A program made the position numbers and the translations under genes. A model generated the notes under the pieces. It saw only the letters and a list, made by a program, of their open reading frames with translations, searched no databases and was not told where the DNA came from. Below are positions 44,085-54,060 of a DNA stretch of 64,000 bases, in pieces. Within the stretch, counting starts at the first letter, position 1. Each line of letters starts with the position of its first letter. Origin of the DNA: Silurus meridionalis (Eukaryota; Chordata; Actinopteri; Siluriformes; Siluridae); assembly GCF_014805685.1 (NCBI RefSeq), contig NC_060890.1:19670500-19734499 (forward strand), written 5' to 3'.

Positions 44085-44480
44085 TATTTATTTATTTATT
44101 TACATTTTTTTTCTCCCCAATTTGGTCACCACCAATTGTCATCCATTCGACCAACTGGGGTAATTTTGCAATCTTGTGCATGCTACCGCTGAATCACATG
44201 AAGCCAACTAACCGTATTGTAAACTTGCTGCGTCACAGGTCAGAGTTTGCATTCTATGGGGAAAACGATCTCCACCCACGCTCACATACATGAGCTCACA
44301 CATGACCTTCAAAAGCAAGCGTTGCCATGCCATGATTGGCTAGTGATGATGTGTATGCCATCCCTTCACCTAGAGAACATGGCCAAATTTGCATCTTAGG
44401 CTTCAGCTCATTAATCTTATCATCCTGGATTTGAATATGCAACCCTGACCATTATGCAACTTGCAGCATAAACATTTGAC
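44085..44480 (-). mobile_element. Possible tRNA-related SINE or MITE-like teleost repeat
   Basis: Starts in a TTTATTTA tract followed by TTCTCCCCAATTTGGTCACC, a word common in fish repeats. It ends with CTGGATTTGAATATGCAACC and CCATTATGCAAC, which in reverse complement loosely resemble a B-box and an A-box. Between them are CGCACG/CGTCACAGG-type words of a former GC-rich body. Decay is strong and the class is uncertain. Confidence 0.4.
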
Positions 44481-45031
44481 TCTGTTATTTATTTCTTTAA
44501 TAGCTAATAATTTACTAGAGACATGTATGTATTATTTACATGCATGGATGCACATTTTTGTCTGTTCGGCAAGTTTATACATTTACACACAAGCATTATT
44601 AGTTGTAGTCGCAGTCATTTAAGTGTAATTATTACACGATTTCCCCTGTACTAATGTTACTAAATGCTACTACGATATAGAGTAAGTAGTCATTTCGTAT
44701 CTGCAGGTCTGCAAAGGTTATGGCACACATCACTAAGTTAACTGCAGAAGCTGTTTTGGCTCTAGTGCTTGTTAAAGTATGAATTCCCGACATCTGGATC
44801 TCTGTTACACAGTCCACCTCTGTGATTCCAGTCCACACCGGCCTTCTATTCTCAGCTTCAGAACAGCAGGAGAGCAGAATTTATGAGAGTAACACCCAAT
44901 ACTTGTTCTATACACATGTGTAGCTGTGTCAAGCTTGTGATAGAGGTCATATCTTTTTCCATCTGTTCCTATCATAACAGACTTACTGGGCACAATTGCT
45001 TAACATTTTTAGTCTTTATATTTCTGTCACA

Positions 45032-45034
<3 letters not shown>
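44481..45034. other. Non-coding gap, nothing recognised
   Basis: Ordinary sequence with short frames on both strands (44632-44993) that lack domains. Confidence 0.4.

Positions 45035-45091
<57 letters not shown>
45035..45091. repeat. (CT)n microsatellite
   Basis: CT array of about 50 bp that ends in TTTCTCTCTGCTTCAG. Confidence 0.93.
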
Positions 45092-45883
45092 GCTTCAGGC
45101 AATTACAGCAATGTTGCATTTGTCAATCACATTCATTCGTGCATGGTTTCCTGAAATAATTATCAGGTGAGTGGCATCTTGTTGCCTGGAGTACCAGCCT
45201 GGCAAAGGCAAGCCCCAGAGTATTAATTACTGCGTACAGAAATTTGCAAAAAAAAAATAATAATAAAATAAAAATAAAAAAACGCCAAGCCTTTTAATGG
45301 TACAACTGACGCAACATGATTGTTTTGATTTTTTTTTTCTCCCAACATGACAATCATTGCTGTCCCTGTGGTCATCAGCATAGATTAGCTGCAATCGTCA
45401 GGGGAGGCCATTACCAGGCTGTGTACCATTTGATAAAACGAACACCAGTCTTTTTGTTTGTTGGTTTAAAAAAAAAAGGAAAAGGAGGGAGGGACAAAAG
45501 AAAGAGCGCAGAGAACGGGAACACTCTGAAGCCAACTTGTCCAATAGAAATGACCTGGTGCCAGACGAGTACATGTGCGGTTGAGCTGAATTGAGTTGAG
45601 GGGCAGAGAAGACCTTTGGATGAAATTCTTTCAAGGAAGACACCTTCAACATGCCATGCAACATGCAGTTATTTAAAATGGCATGTCTTTTTTAATTTTA
45701 TTTTTAATTTTTCTTAGATCTGAGGATCATGTTTAGAGAGAGAGAGAGACAGAAGAAAAGGGACAAATACTGTATTACTGTGATTACTGAGCAAGTGGAA
45801 TTTTTTACACCAAAGACTGTATAGGTAGAGTGTTATTTTTACATTAACAAATAATCAAAACAATAAATAAAAAAATAAAATAA
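45092..45883. other. Candidate conserved block then simple sequence
   Basis: 45110-45240 (TGAAATAATTATCAGGTGAG, CAGAGTATTAATTACTGCGT) and 45345-45430 (CATAGATTAGCTGCAATCGT) are complex with TAAT words. 45247-45283 is A-rich. 45470-45510 is a purine run. There is no credible gene. Confidence 0.33.

Positions 45884-45926
<43 letters not shown>
45884..45926. repeat. (AAT)n microsatellite
   Basis: AAT array preceded by AAATA units. Confidence 0.9.
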
Positions 45927-47304
45927 GTAATAGTAATAACAATAGTGTTATTTTAGCTGCAAAAAAACATAATAACAGTAAAGCATTACAAAGATTGATT
46001 GTCCAAGTGACAATTTTTAAAAATTATTTATTTAAAGTTTGGTCCATGTCCTAGAGATGCATCATCCCTAACAAATTAATAGACCAGTAAATGTCAGATT
46101 TTACTCATCTACCTGTTAAGAGGCAGCAGCATGGGAGTTGCTGAATGGCTTGGTGTAGGTCCCAGGGCTTTGCCCTAACCAAAGATTTGCTTTCATTAAT
46201 TAGAAACTAATATCCAACTACTGCCAGTGTTCCCATTTTCAACATGAGGACATTGTTTTCAGAACTATAACCTCTTCCGAACCAACCTTTATTACTTACT
46301 TATTTTTAGATTAAACATTACCGTTGAGATCAGAAAGTATCTAATATTTACCCCCCAAAAAACAACAAAAATGCTGTGTTAATTAATTTAAAGTTCACAA
46401 AGCATACTTCAGTGGCTTTAGAAAGAAAACGAATCGCGGGAAAGGAGGGAGGAAAGACTGAAAGAAAAAAAAGAGAGAAAGAGAAAGAAAAGAAAACAAG
46501 CAGAGCTCATTATCATTGGTGAAGCAGTGAAAGCTTCCTCTGTCTTGCTCTGTCCACAGAGCTGAATTTCAGCGTCAGACGAGCCGAGTCTGCTGGGACT
46601 TCAGCTGCCACTTTAATTAGTGTTCAGTAATTTCAATAATGAGTGACAATCCATTGGGGCTTTTAGGTTGGTCTTCTCGTCAGAGGCGAATCAATAATCT
46701 GCTGTTTTTCTCCCTTTTTCTTTTTTTTTCCCCCTTTCTTTTTTTCCAAGATCACAAAGTGGCATGTAAGTTCCATCACAGGAAGAGGCAGCAAATGAAA
46801 TGGAGCAGATGCAAATAGCAGACAATAGACTCAAATGATGGAGGATTGCACACATTCCTTCTGCCCGCCTGCAGTTTTGTTCTGATGGTATTAGTTGAAA
46901 AGACAGGTCTTTAGCAGGCGAGGGCAAGGATGTGGCGTGAAAACGATTTGGCCCGGCTGGAGAGAGGATGATTTGAGTGAGAAAGTTGAGGTGAGCGGAT
47001 TACTGCTGGTAATCCCCAGGTCTGCACCTCAAAGCAGAGTGGAACTATTGGAGCTAATTGCTCCTTTAGAGAAACATTGTTGGGCCAACTTCGATCCCTT
47101 TGTGACACCCTTTTTAATAATTGATAATTGGATTTCATGAGTTGAAATATTGTCTAGAAGAGCGGATCATAGTGAAATGTACTGAAAAATACCATGCAGT
47201 CATATGTACTGAGTACTTAGTATTTGGTTATATTTAATTTTATTTCTTCTTCTTAGTGAAAACCTTACAATCATAAGAAACAGGAACAAACTCAAACATG
47301 CTTT
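45927..47304. other. Gap; 46490-46680 and 46885-47140 candidate regulatory blocks
   Basis: 46490-46680 includes GCTCATTATCATTGG, GCCACTTTAATTAGTG and TTTCAATAATGAGTG. 46885-47140 includes GGCGAGGGCAAGGATGTGGC, GGAGCTAATTGCTCC (a perfect 15-base palindrome around position 47058) and TTTAATAATTGATAATTGG. Both are balanced and non-repetitive. Mirrored 78-81 codon frames on the two strands across 46691-47140 have no domains. Confidence 0.37.
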
Positions 47305-47398
47305 TATCACTTTATCTGTGTAAAGCTGCTTTAAGACAATATCCATTTTTACAAGTGCTGAACAAATAAAAATTAATAAAACTGAATTGAAAATTCAA
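47305..47398 (+). mobile_element. L2 LINE 3' end fragment
   Basis: TGTAAAGCTGCTTTAAGACA followed by ATATCCATTTTTACAAGTGC, then AAATAAAAATTAATAAAACTG and AATTGAAAATT, the terminal unit of L2 as at 11.6 kb. Only the last 90 bp survive. Confidence 0.62.
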
Positions 47399-47404
47399 AC
47401 TAAA

Positions 47405-47540
47405 TCTAGGAGACCCAAACCTGTTTTAGCATGACAGTGCCCATGTGCATAGAAGTGAGCTCCATGAAGGTATGCTTTGCATGGGTTGATGTGAAAGATG
47501 AGTGGAGAGTTATAGAGATCTGACCTCAACCCTATTATAT
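47405..47540 (+). mobile_element. Tc1-like transposon fragment
   Basis: TAGGAGACCCAAACCTGTTT, TAGCATGACAGTGCCCATGT, GAGCTCCATGAAGGTATGCT and GACCTCAACCCTATTA follow the family seen at 24.2 and 41.1 kb. About 135 bp cover the HDN..H and DLNP blocks. Both ends are missing. Confidence 0.72.
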
Positions 47541-47728
47541 ACATTTATTCACAGCATCCTTTTACATTTCAATAACTAAACATTAGTTTTACTGATGTGG
47601 CAAGTCTCAAATCAAGCACCAAAATCCGCCATGATGCACACGTGCAACAATTAAAAACATCCGTGTGGAAACATATCGTTGTGTCCTGATGATTTTTGTA
47701 ATTCAAAACATCCTAATTACTTTAAAAC
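47541..47728. mobile_element. hAT-like MITE fragment
   Basis: Aligns with 29740-29925 of the hAT-like MITE: TTTTACTGATGTGGCAAGTC, TCAAATCAAGCACCAAAATC, AACAATTAAAAACATCCGTG and TGGAAACATA are shared with few changes. Neither terminus is present. Confidence 0.8.
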
Positions 47729-47731
47729 ATT

Positions 47732-47742
47732 TACACACACAC

Positions 47743-47790
<48 letters not shown>

Positions 47791-47822
47791 ATATGTATAT
47801 GTGTGTGTGTGTGTGTGTGTGT
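47732..47822. repeat. Compound (AC)n(TA)n(GT)n microsatellite
   Basis: AC units, TA units to 47784, then GT/TA mixed units to 47822. Partly self-complementary. Confidence 0.92.
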
Positions 47823-48376
47823 TAATAAGAAGCAATTTCTCACTGCATATTTACCATTCATTGTTTAAACAAGAATGAATTAGTCACTTTGAAGCTTTTC
47901 TCCAAGGTAGTGCATTCCTGCATAACATTATGCCAGTGATGCACATTAACACCTGCAGCAGGACAGAAAAAATGGCCGATATGGTCTTTTCTCCTGCTCC
48001 TGCGTACGCCACCCTGAACTCCTGAACCTGGAAGGAGGTCTTCTACAGCCTCCGGGCCAAAGAGAAAGTAAGAGAGGAAAGGGTCTCTTCAGGAAATGCG
48101 TGGAAAATGATGCCTAGGGCAATGTTTCCTTCTCAGCAGTGGAGCTACTGGGGAAGTTTTTAGGGGTTAAGGAGATTATTCACAGCTCTGGTGCTTTTAC
48201 TGAGAGAACATGTTTGTCTTAAAAGTGCTTTTTCTCATTTATTTTTTAAGAGCTTTAATTAGTGAAATAATAAGTATTGAATTACCACTTAAAATAACAC
48301 TAATCACACAATTGCACTTTATTGTTCACAATATAAAATTGTTATTTGGTGAAAGCATGAGATAAATACATAGGGG

Positions 48377-48379
<3 letters not shown>
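47823..48379. other. Complex gap, no gene recognised
   Basis: 47920-48120 is balanced. A frame of about 55 codons (roughly 47950-48115, plus) is followed inside by GAAAGTAAGAG, a possible donor, but there is no convincing acceptor and no known domain. The remainder is AT-rich. Confidence 0.28.
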
Positions 48380-48439
<60 letters not shown>

Positions 48440-48465
48440 GAAAAAAAGATTTAATACTATGGCTA
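48380..48465. repeat. (GA)n microsatellite with shared 3' flank
   Basis: GA array to 48436, then GAAGGGAAAAAAAGATTTAA TACTATGGCTA, matching the flank of the GA array at 43454-43526 at all but about two positions. Confidence 0.92.
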
Positions 48466-49015
48466 CCCCTTTTGCAGTTCTCTGTCTTTTAACCAGCCAT
48501 AATTCATCACAGTAAAGACATTCATAATGTGGTCCTATTCATTATTCATTGTAAATTTATATTTGGCATAATTACGGAGCAGTGCCTATCAGTACGGCCA
48601 GCATGAAGAAGCTCACATCGGGAAGATAAATGGTGAAGCAGGAGCTTTTAATGAGCGAGGGGGTCATTTATGGGACATGGGATGGCTATTAGCACACCAC
48701 AACTAGCTTGTGCTTGTCATTTGTCCCCAGGTAGCAGACCAATGAGCAGCAAAGGATGAGAAGACAAAAGCAAAAGGCAAGAGAATAAAGTATGCTTAAG
48801 AACTGGCTGCAAAACTTCGAGCTTGTCTTGCTTTTTTTATTTATAGCGCACTGTGGAGATTTAAAGCATGAGCCACTTGACACTACTACATACACATTTA
48901 GACGTCATATGATGAACTCCTTATTAACAATGTTACTGAACAAAAATGTTATAGATGGCACCCAGTCTCCTTCTGTAGTCCAAATTTAATCTAAGAAAAC
49001 TTGATACATGGAACT
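48466..49015. other. Candidate conserved block
   Basis: 48560-48700 (GGCATAATTACGGAGCAGTG, CAGTACGGCCAGCATGAAGA, CTTTTAATGAGCGAGGGGGT) is compact and complex. 48700-49015 is ordinary. Confidence 0.33.
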
Positions 49016-49150
49016 GAAGAAAGAAGGATGCAAGCTGCCATGGACTGGAGTCCAATCCATAGTCTCCCATGCACTTCATTACCACTGTTATGGTGATAGT
49101 CTCTAAAACTATGCAACCCTGACCAGGATAAAGCACTTAAAAAAAAAATA
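49016..49150. repeat. Possible remnant of a dispersed repeat
   Basis: GCTGCCATGGACTGGAGTCC, AATCCATAGTCTCCCATG and AACCCTGACCAGGATAAAGC followed by an A-run resemble the '..gactccagc..accctgac.aggataaagc..' terminal block of a common fish repeat. The match is from general familiarity and is short. Confidence 0.33.
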
Positions 49151-50907
49151 ATTATCACTAACTCTGTAGTAAGCATATTCACCTTTCTTTATAATTTTTC
49201 AGTTATTAATCATAAACTATATGTAATATGAAATATGCAGTAACTACAAAATAATTAGAAAAAAGGATTCTTTTTTTTTTTTTTTTTTGTGACCAATCAC
49301 TAATCAATCTTGGGAATTTGCCTGGTAACATCAATCTCATACAATAAGTGAGAAATAGACTGTAAATTAAAATAATAATAATAATATATAAATAATTAAA
49401 TGCATTCATTCATTCATTAAAAAATATGCATTTGGTTCAAATTTTAAGTTTAAAAAAAAATTATTTAAATCTTTTATTGTTGTTGTTGTTGTTGATGCAT
49501 TTACACATTGCAAGCTTTAAATACATAAAAAAAAGCTCAAATATTTGAAAAAAGTTTTATAAAATACATTATTTTTCACTGGCAAAGCATCTCTAAATGC
49601 AAGCATAATCAGATTAAAGTCTCTATATTTAGAAATAGCAAACTCCAAAGCTCTAGTTCTTCTAATAACAGCAATATTCGCAAAATGCCACAAGTCCGTA
49701 TCACTACAAACTATTTCACAATATACTTACACAAATGCTTGGTCATGAGCTACTTGGTTGTGAGAGACACCAAAGCCCCATAATTCTTTGCGTTTAATCA
49801 GAGGTGGGTTCTGAATCTTATATTAAATATGCATCTCAACATAGTTGTGCCTGGAGGGGAAGGTCTTTGCCTCAGGGAATATTTCGGAAATAGACATATA
49901 GATATATAGAGAAAGCTCTGCATCTTCACACAGAGGAGCAATCATACCAGGTTGACTTTTTTTCCGAAGCATAAATAGAGGCGACTCCCAAATGGCCCAT
50001 TTATTTGTATTAAAAATGTCATTCTGGATCACTGTTTTAATTGATTTTATTCTCCCCTTGCTTCCCTTGCCTCGTATATTTCCACTTTAATAATCAAAAC
50101 GATGGTGTATTTATTATTAATACAGTCAAGTCTGGCCACGGTTTTAATTTTGCCATTTTAATGTGACTTTGATTTGAATTTAATCTTAGAGAGATGTTTG
50201 ACTTGGGAATGACAAATGGCATTTTATTTCTTGTCACATTCTCTTTAATATTTGTCGTTCTAATATATCTATAATAGAATGATGTCCTCATTTTTTTTTT
50301 TCAGCCTGTTCATTGAGATAAGACAGTAATAAGTAGAAATAAAAAGAAAGAAAGACAGAGTTATTAGTGTCCCCCTGGAGAGTTAAGGGTTTGGTGGGAT
50401 ATGCGCAAGCATGTGTGAGAAGAAGATGCTCATATATACATGTGTCACACATCCTTTCATCCTCCCTGACTGCAGATTTCGTCAGCCACATTACAGCAAC
50501 TTAGCAGCGAAGAAAGCGTGTCAAGTGCACGTGCCTAGCCGTCTCGCTTTCGATCAAGCTCCACTTCTCCAGGTATTCGTTAATGCAAATTGCACTTCTA
50601 CGGCAATTGCAAATAAACCACCCAAACGGCATGTCAAATTATAATCGCCATAGATCCGATGTGTTCTGTCTGTTTCGGAATGTTCTCGATTACTTCAAAT
50701 AAACTTGGACGTAACACAGGTACTTTGTTACAGAGGTGAAGAAAAGCTAACATTACATGAGATTCCAAAGCAAATCTGATGGATTGCTGGCAGTGCTCAA
50801 GTTCTGGTCCAGTGCAAATGTAGACTTTTGTTTATATTGGGTCAGGACTAAGACCGCTAGGGTTTTCTCATTTCACTTCTGAGTGTTACATTTAAGAGTG
50901 TTTGAAG

Positions 50908-50908
<1 letters not shown>
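49151..50908. other. Gap; 50030-50340 candidate conserved block
   Basis: 49151-50030 is AT-rich, with a T-run at 49270-49288, CATT units near 49403-49418 and a GTT array near 49479-49493. 50030-50340 is AT-rich but complex (TTTAATAATCAAAACGATGG, GGTTTTAATTTTGCCATTTT, GAATGACAAATGGCATTTTA). 50460-50640 is moderately complex. No gene or transposon is recognised. Confidence 0.33.

Positions 50909-50910
<2 letters not shown>

Positions 50911-50979
<69 letters not shown>
50911..50979. repeat. (GT)n microsatellite
   Basis: Pure GT array of about 69 bp ending in TTTGGGGGG. Confidence 0.94.
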
Positions 50980-50982
<3 letters not shown>

Positions 50983-52615
50983 GGGGGTAACAGAGGGACA
51001 TTTATCATTTGATCCTTTTGTCTTTTTCACTTTCCCTTCACTGGATCCATGGAAGTATCACATTACTAGTGTTCTCTCAGACCACAGTAAAAGAAAACAG
51101 GCATATTGGTTTTCCAAAGAGCTAAATCCCATTTAAAACCCTACATGCTTTCCCTACTGAAGGACACAGGCAATAAATAAGCCTGGCATATATCTATTAA
51201 AACTGAGATTTATAACCGTCCTGTGTCATCTAACGTGTTATCCAGGTGCACGTGTGTCATGGTATGAAACCCGACCCAGATTTAAATCACAGCTAGGAAT
51301 TTAGAAACAATTCAATTCCCAGCTTGCATTTTTTTTGTCTACAGCAGAAATGGGATGAGATACATTAGTTATGTGTTTAGGAATGAACAACGTATCTCAT
51401 ACGCTATAACACCATATCTTCCTCTTCATTTTTATTAATTATTTTTTCCTTTTTCCTTGCCATCTCTCCTTTCTGGATTCCCACTGGGTGCTGGCATTTC
51501 CTGTCTTCATCTGTCTGTGGAAAAGAGGAATAAATCCTGACTTTTCTGGCAGAAGCTGCTGATGGAGGCCATTGACAGTTGAGCGTTGTCATGGGATATT
51601 AAAGTCCAACAGTGGGCCCATTTGCGTTATTATTTCATGGACTCTCCCATAATCAATTCCATGCCTCCTATGCTCGCTTCCTGCCAACATGTGTCTGCTG
51701 TGTTTAATAGTTCAGTGACAACAAATTTATGTTGCTAAGCTCCAGAAAGTAAACCTCACCAAAATACTCCCAGCCAGATTCCTGTCTAAGACGTGCGTTG
51801 CGGCGATATGGAATTTACTTGTTTTGAGGCCTGCTTAATTACTTCCAGATCTCGGTCTTTCCCTGGAATATTCTTGAGCAAAGCCACATTTTCTCACGCT
51901 GCCGGCGGCCAAAAATATCAGGAGTCCAACTGCTGCTTTCCCCTGCTTGTCAAACATCCTACACCAGACCGCAATGATTTGTCTTCATGTTAACCATGCC
52001 TAAGAGACGGCTGTGGTATTAGAACTTGTAGAAGAAAAGGTCTCTCATTAAGCCTTGGCCTTAGTGGCTTCATCACTCTCTCAGTTTTGACACTAGTGCA
52101 GGCACAAATAATGAGCCAACAGATTTTTTTCTTTCTGACTTACTTTTCTGTCTTTTTCCCCCTACCCCTTGTTTTATGCAAATTTAGAACTATGATTTAC
52201 AAATGTTACATGAAAATCTTAAAGAGAAAAAAAAAAGTTTCCTCTCATTATTAATTTTTTTCTGACGTAACTGCCTTATTAACATCCGTAGAATATTCAG
52301 ATTTGGTCTACACCCCCTCAACACGCACAAATCACTCAGCGCTAACACCTCAAACTTTTAACTCATGCAGTGCCTCTTGTTGATCTTGCAGTGTGGCCAT
52401 ATGAAGAGGTAAGGGGGGGATACAAGCACAAGTAGAGGAGAGAATTATTAATTCATGTGCAGCCTCATCTACTTCTACTACAGTGCGAATAAACATCAAC
52501 TCTAATAAGCCTGGGCGCTTGATTTTATAAATGAGCTGGATGTGGTGTCCCCAGATAAGTCACTGCAAACCAACTCTGCTGGATTAACGTGTAATTAATC
52601 TATCATCTTCCCTAC
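50980..52615. other. Gap; 51420-52030 candidate regulatory block
   Basis: 51590-51990 is complex (GCCCATTTGCGTTATTATTT, CTTAATTACTTCCAGATCTC, CCGGCGGCCAAAAATATCAG) and carries no recognisable frame. 52030-52615 is moderately complex with A/T runs near 52229-52260. No transposon is recognised until the Gypsy remnant. Confidence 0.35.
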
Positions 52616-52734
52616 AACTCACTCTGCTAAAGCATATGAGCACTGTTGTTGCTGATGCCCTGTCACGCGTTTAAATGTTGCATTGTATACTGTTTTTGTT
52701 TTTTCGCAAACAAGTTTGCTCTTTGGGGTGGGCG
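52616..52734 (+). mobile_element. Gypsy retrotransposon internal remnant
   Basis: TTGCTGATGCCCTGTCACGC reads VVADALSR, the conserved end of the RNase H domain of Ty3/Gypsy Pol, followed shortly by a stop. The integrase that normally follows is absent, so most of the interior is deleted. A purine-rich TTTGGGGTGGGCG directly before the LTR at 52735 is a candidate polypurine tract, which makes the adjoining repeat a 3' LTR. Confidence 0.62.
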
Positions 52735-53262
52735 TGTTACGTGTCTGCGTTTTATTTCTACGGCTCTCCCCCTCCCCCCTTTTTGTTGGCTTCTGTCTTC
52801 AGCTCTTTACTGTCTATAGGTGGAGCCACCTGGTAATTGAAATGGAGGCCTGAAAAAAAGGACCAATGATGAGCAAGAGCCCTACCAGAGGAGGCGGAGC
52901 TTTCCATATTAAAGCAGCTCCTGAAGTCCCCAGAGGGAGGAGGAATGAAAGAAGAGAGAGTTGTCGCTAGTTGTCGCTAGTTGTCGCTAGTTGTTGCTAG
53001 GGTCTCGATTATATTTCTGGTAACCTAGAGTAGTCAGCTATTCTGTTCCTGTTTGTTAGTTAGGTTAAGCTTCCAAAATACAGCATAGAGTAGAACTTTT
53101 TATGTTCATTTCTTTGGCACTGTCCATGTTCTTATGCCAGTGTGAGTCTAGTCTTCTTGACTCTGGGAAACTCTTGGAAATTGTTTGTTTACTGCACTTG
53201 ACCATTGAAACAATAACTACTCTAAACTCTGGTCCTGCTTTTTGTCCAAGCAACCCGTAACA
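52735..53262 (+). mobile_element. Gypsy-type LTR, about 528 bp
   Basis: Begins TGTTACGTG and ends CCCGTAACA, giving the TG...CA ends and a 7-bp terminal inversion TGTTACG/CGTAACA expected of an LTR. It contains four 10-bp tandem units at 52961-53000. A second CGTAACA at 53313-53319 offers an alternative end. No matching 5' LTR is present in the window, and no target-site duplication could be tested because the left flank is element interior. Confidence 0.65.
52961..53000. repeat. Four 10-bp tandem units inside the LTR
   Basis: TTGTCGCTAG repeated three times, then once as TTGTTGCTAG. Confidence 0.97.
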
Positions 53263-53319
53263 TCTAAATGGTTATTGTTCCCACACTCCCCTAGGCCTAG
53301 CCAAGGTGGGAACGTAACA

Positions 53320-53744
53320 AGTCTCTCCAAGCTCTGAGTCTGTTTATGAAATAAAATGGTCTATGTATAGATCAAGCCTACTACACCATTTAGTTCTTTT
53401 TGACAGTATATTAAAACCTTGAGGTAAAAAAATGGCCTGTATGTTGGATTATTTACATTTTGGAAAACTTGTGATTTTGGTAATAATCTGGTAAAGTCTT
53501 TATAATCGGGAAAAAAAAGAATTCATGTTCTGAGTTGAAATGTTTTATTCTTGGGACCAGACATTTCAAATTCTGTGTCTTTAGAAAGAAGTTGATTTCT
53601 TAGGCACTATGCCTGTGTGCTCATACTTACAGTGCAATAAGGACACTGGATATTTCAAATGGATTTTAGGTTACTCTAAAATGTTGAATATGTTCTGTCA
53701 ACATCTTGAACTATTATTTATAAGTCATGCGGTTCTGCATGGAA
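53320..53744. other. Non-coding gap, nothing recognised
   Basis: AT-rich sequence with no frame or element recognised. Confidence 0.45.
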
Positions 53745-54060
53745 AATCAAACACATATCACATTAAAACCACTGACAGTTAAATTGAATAGCATTGATTA
53801 TTTTGTTGTAGTGGCACCTGTCAGAGGGTGGGATTTATTAGGCAACAGGTGAACAGTCAAATTTGATGTGTTGGAAGCAGAAAGAAATGAGTGTAAAATT
53901 GTGACAAGGACCAAAATTATGATGGCTAGATGACTGGGTCAATGCATCAACAGTCCATACCAAAAGTGGTCCAAAGAAGAGCAACTAATGACCTAGGTCA
54001 TGGTTGCTCATGGCTCATTGATGAAGAGTAAAGACTATATGTTCCAATTCCACATAAGAG
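53745..54060 (+). mobile_element. Tc1-like transposon 5' remnant
   Basis: ACATTAAAACCACTGACAGT, GGCACCTGTCAGAGGGTGGG and ATTTATTAGGCAACAGGTGA are the 5' untranslated part of a teleost Tc1-like family. TGACAAGGACCAAAATTATG, ATGGCTAGATGACTGGGTCA and CCAAAAGTGGTCCAAAGAAG then encode the N-terminal HTH region with frame breaks (WLDDWVN and KSGPKK stretches are readable in shifted frames). The catalytic domain is missing. Confidence 0.72.

Noticed and set aside
47950..48115. Second exon-like frame with a GTAAGA downstream
   Set aside because: No good acceptor, no domain and a frame of only about 55 codons.
52961..53000. Possible CRISPR-like or regulatory array
   Set aside because: The 10-bp units are directly contiguous without spacers and sit in an LTR of a eukaryotic retroelement.
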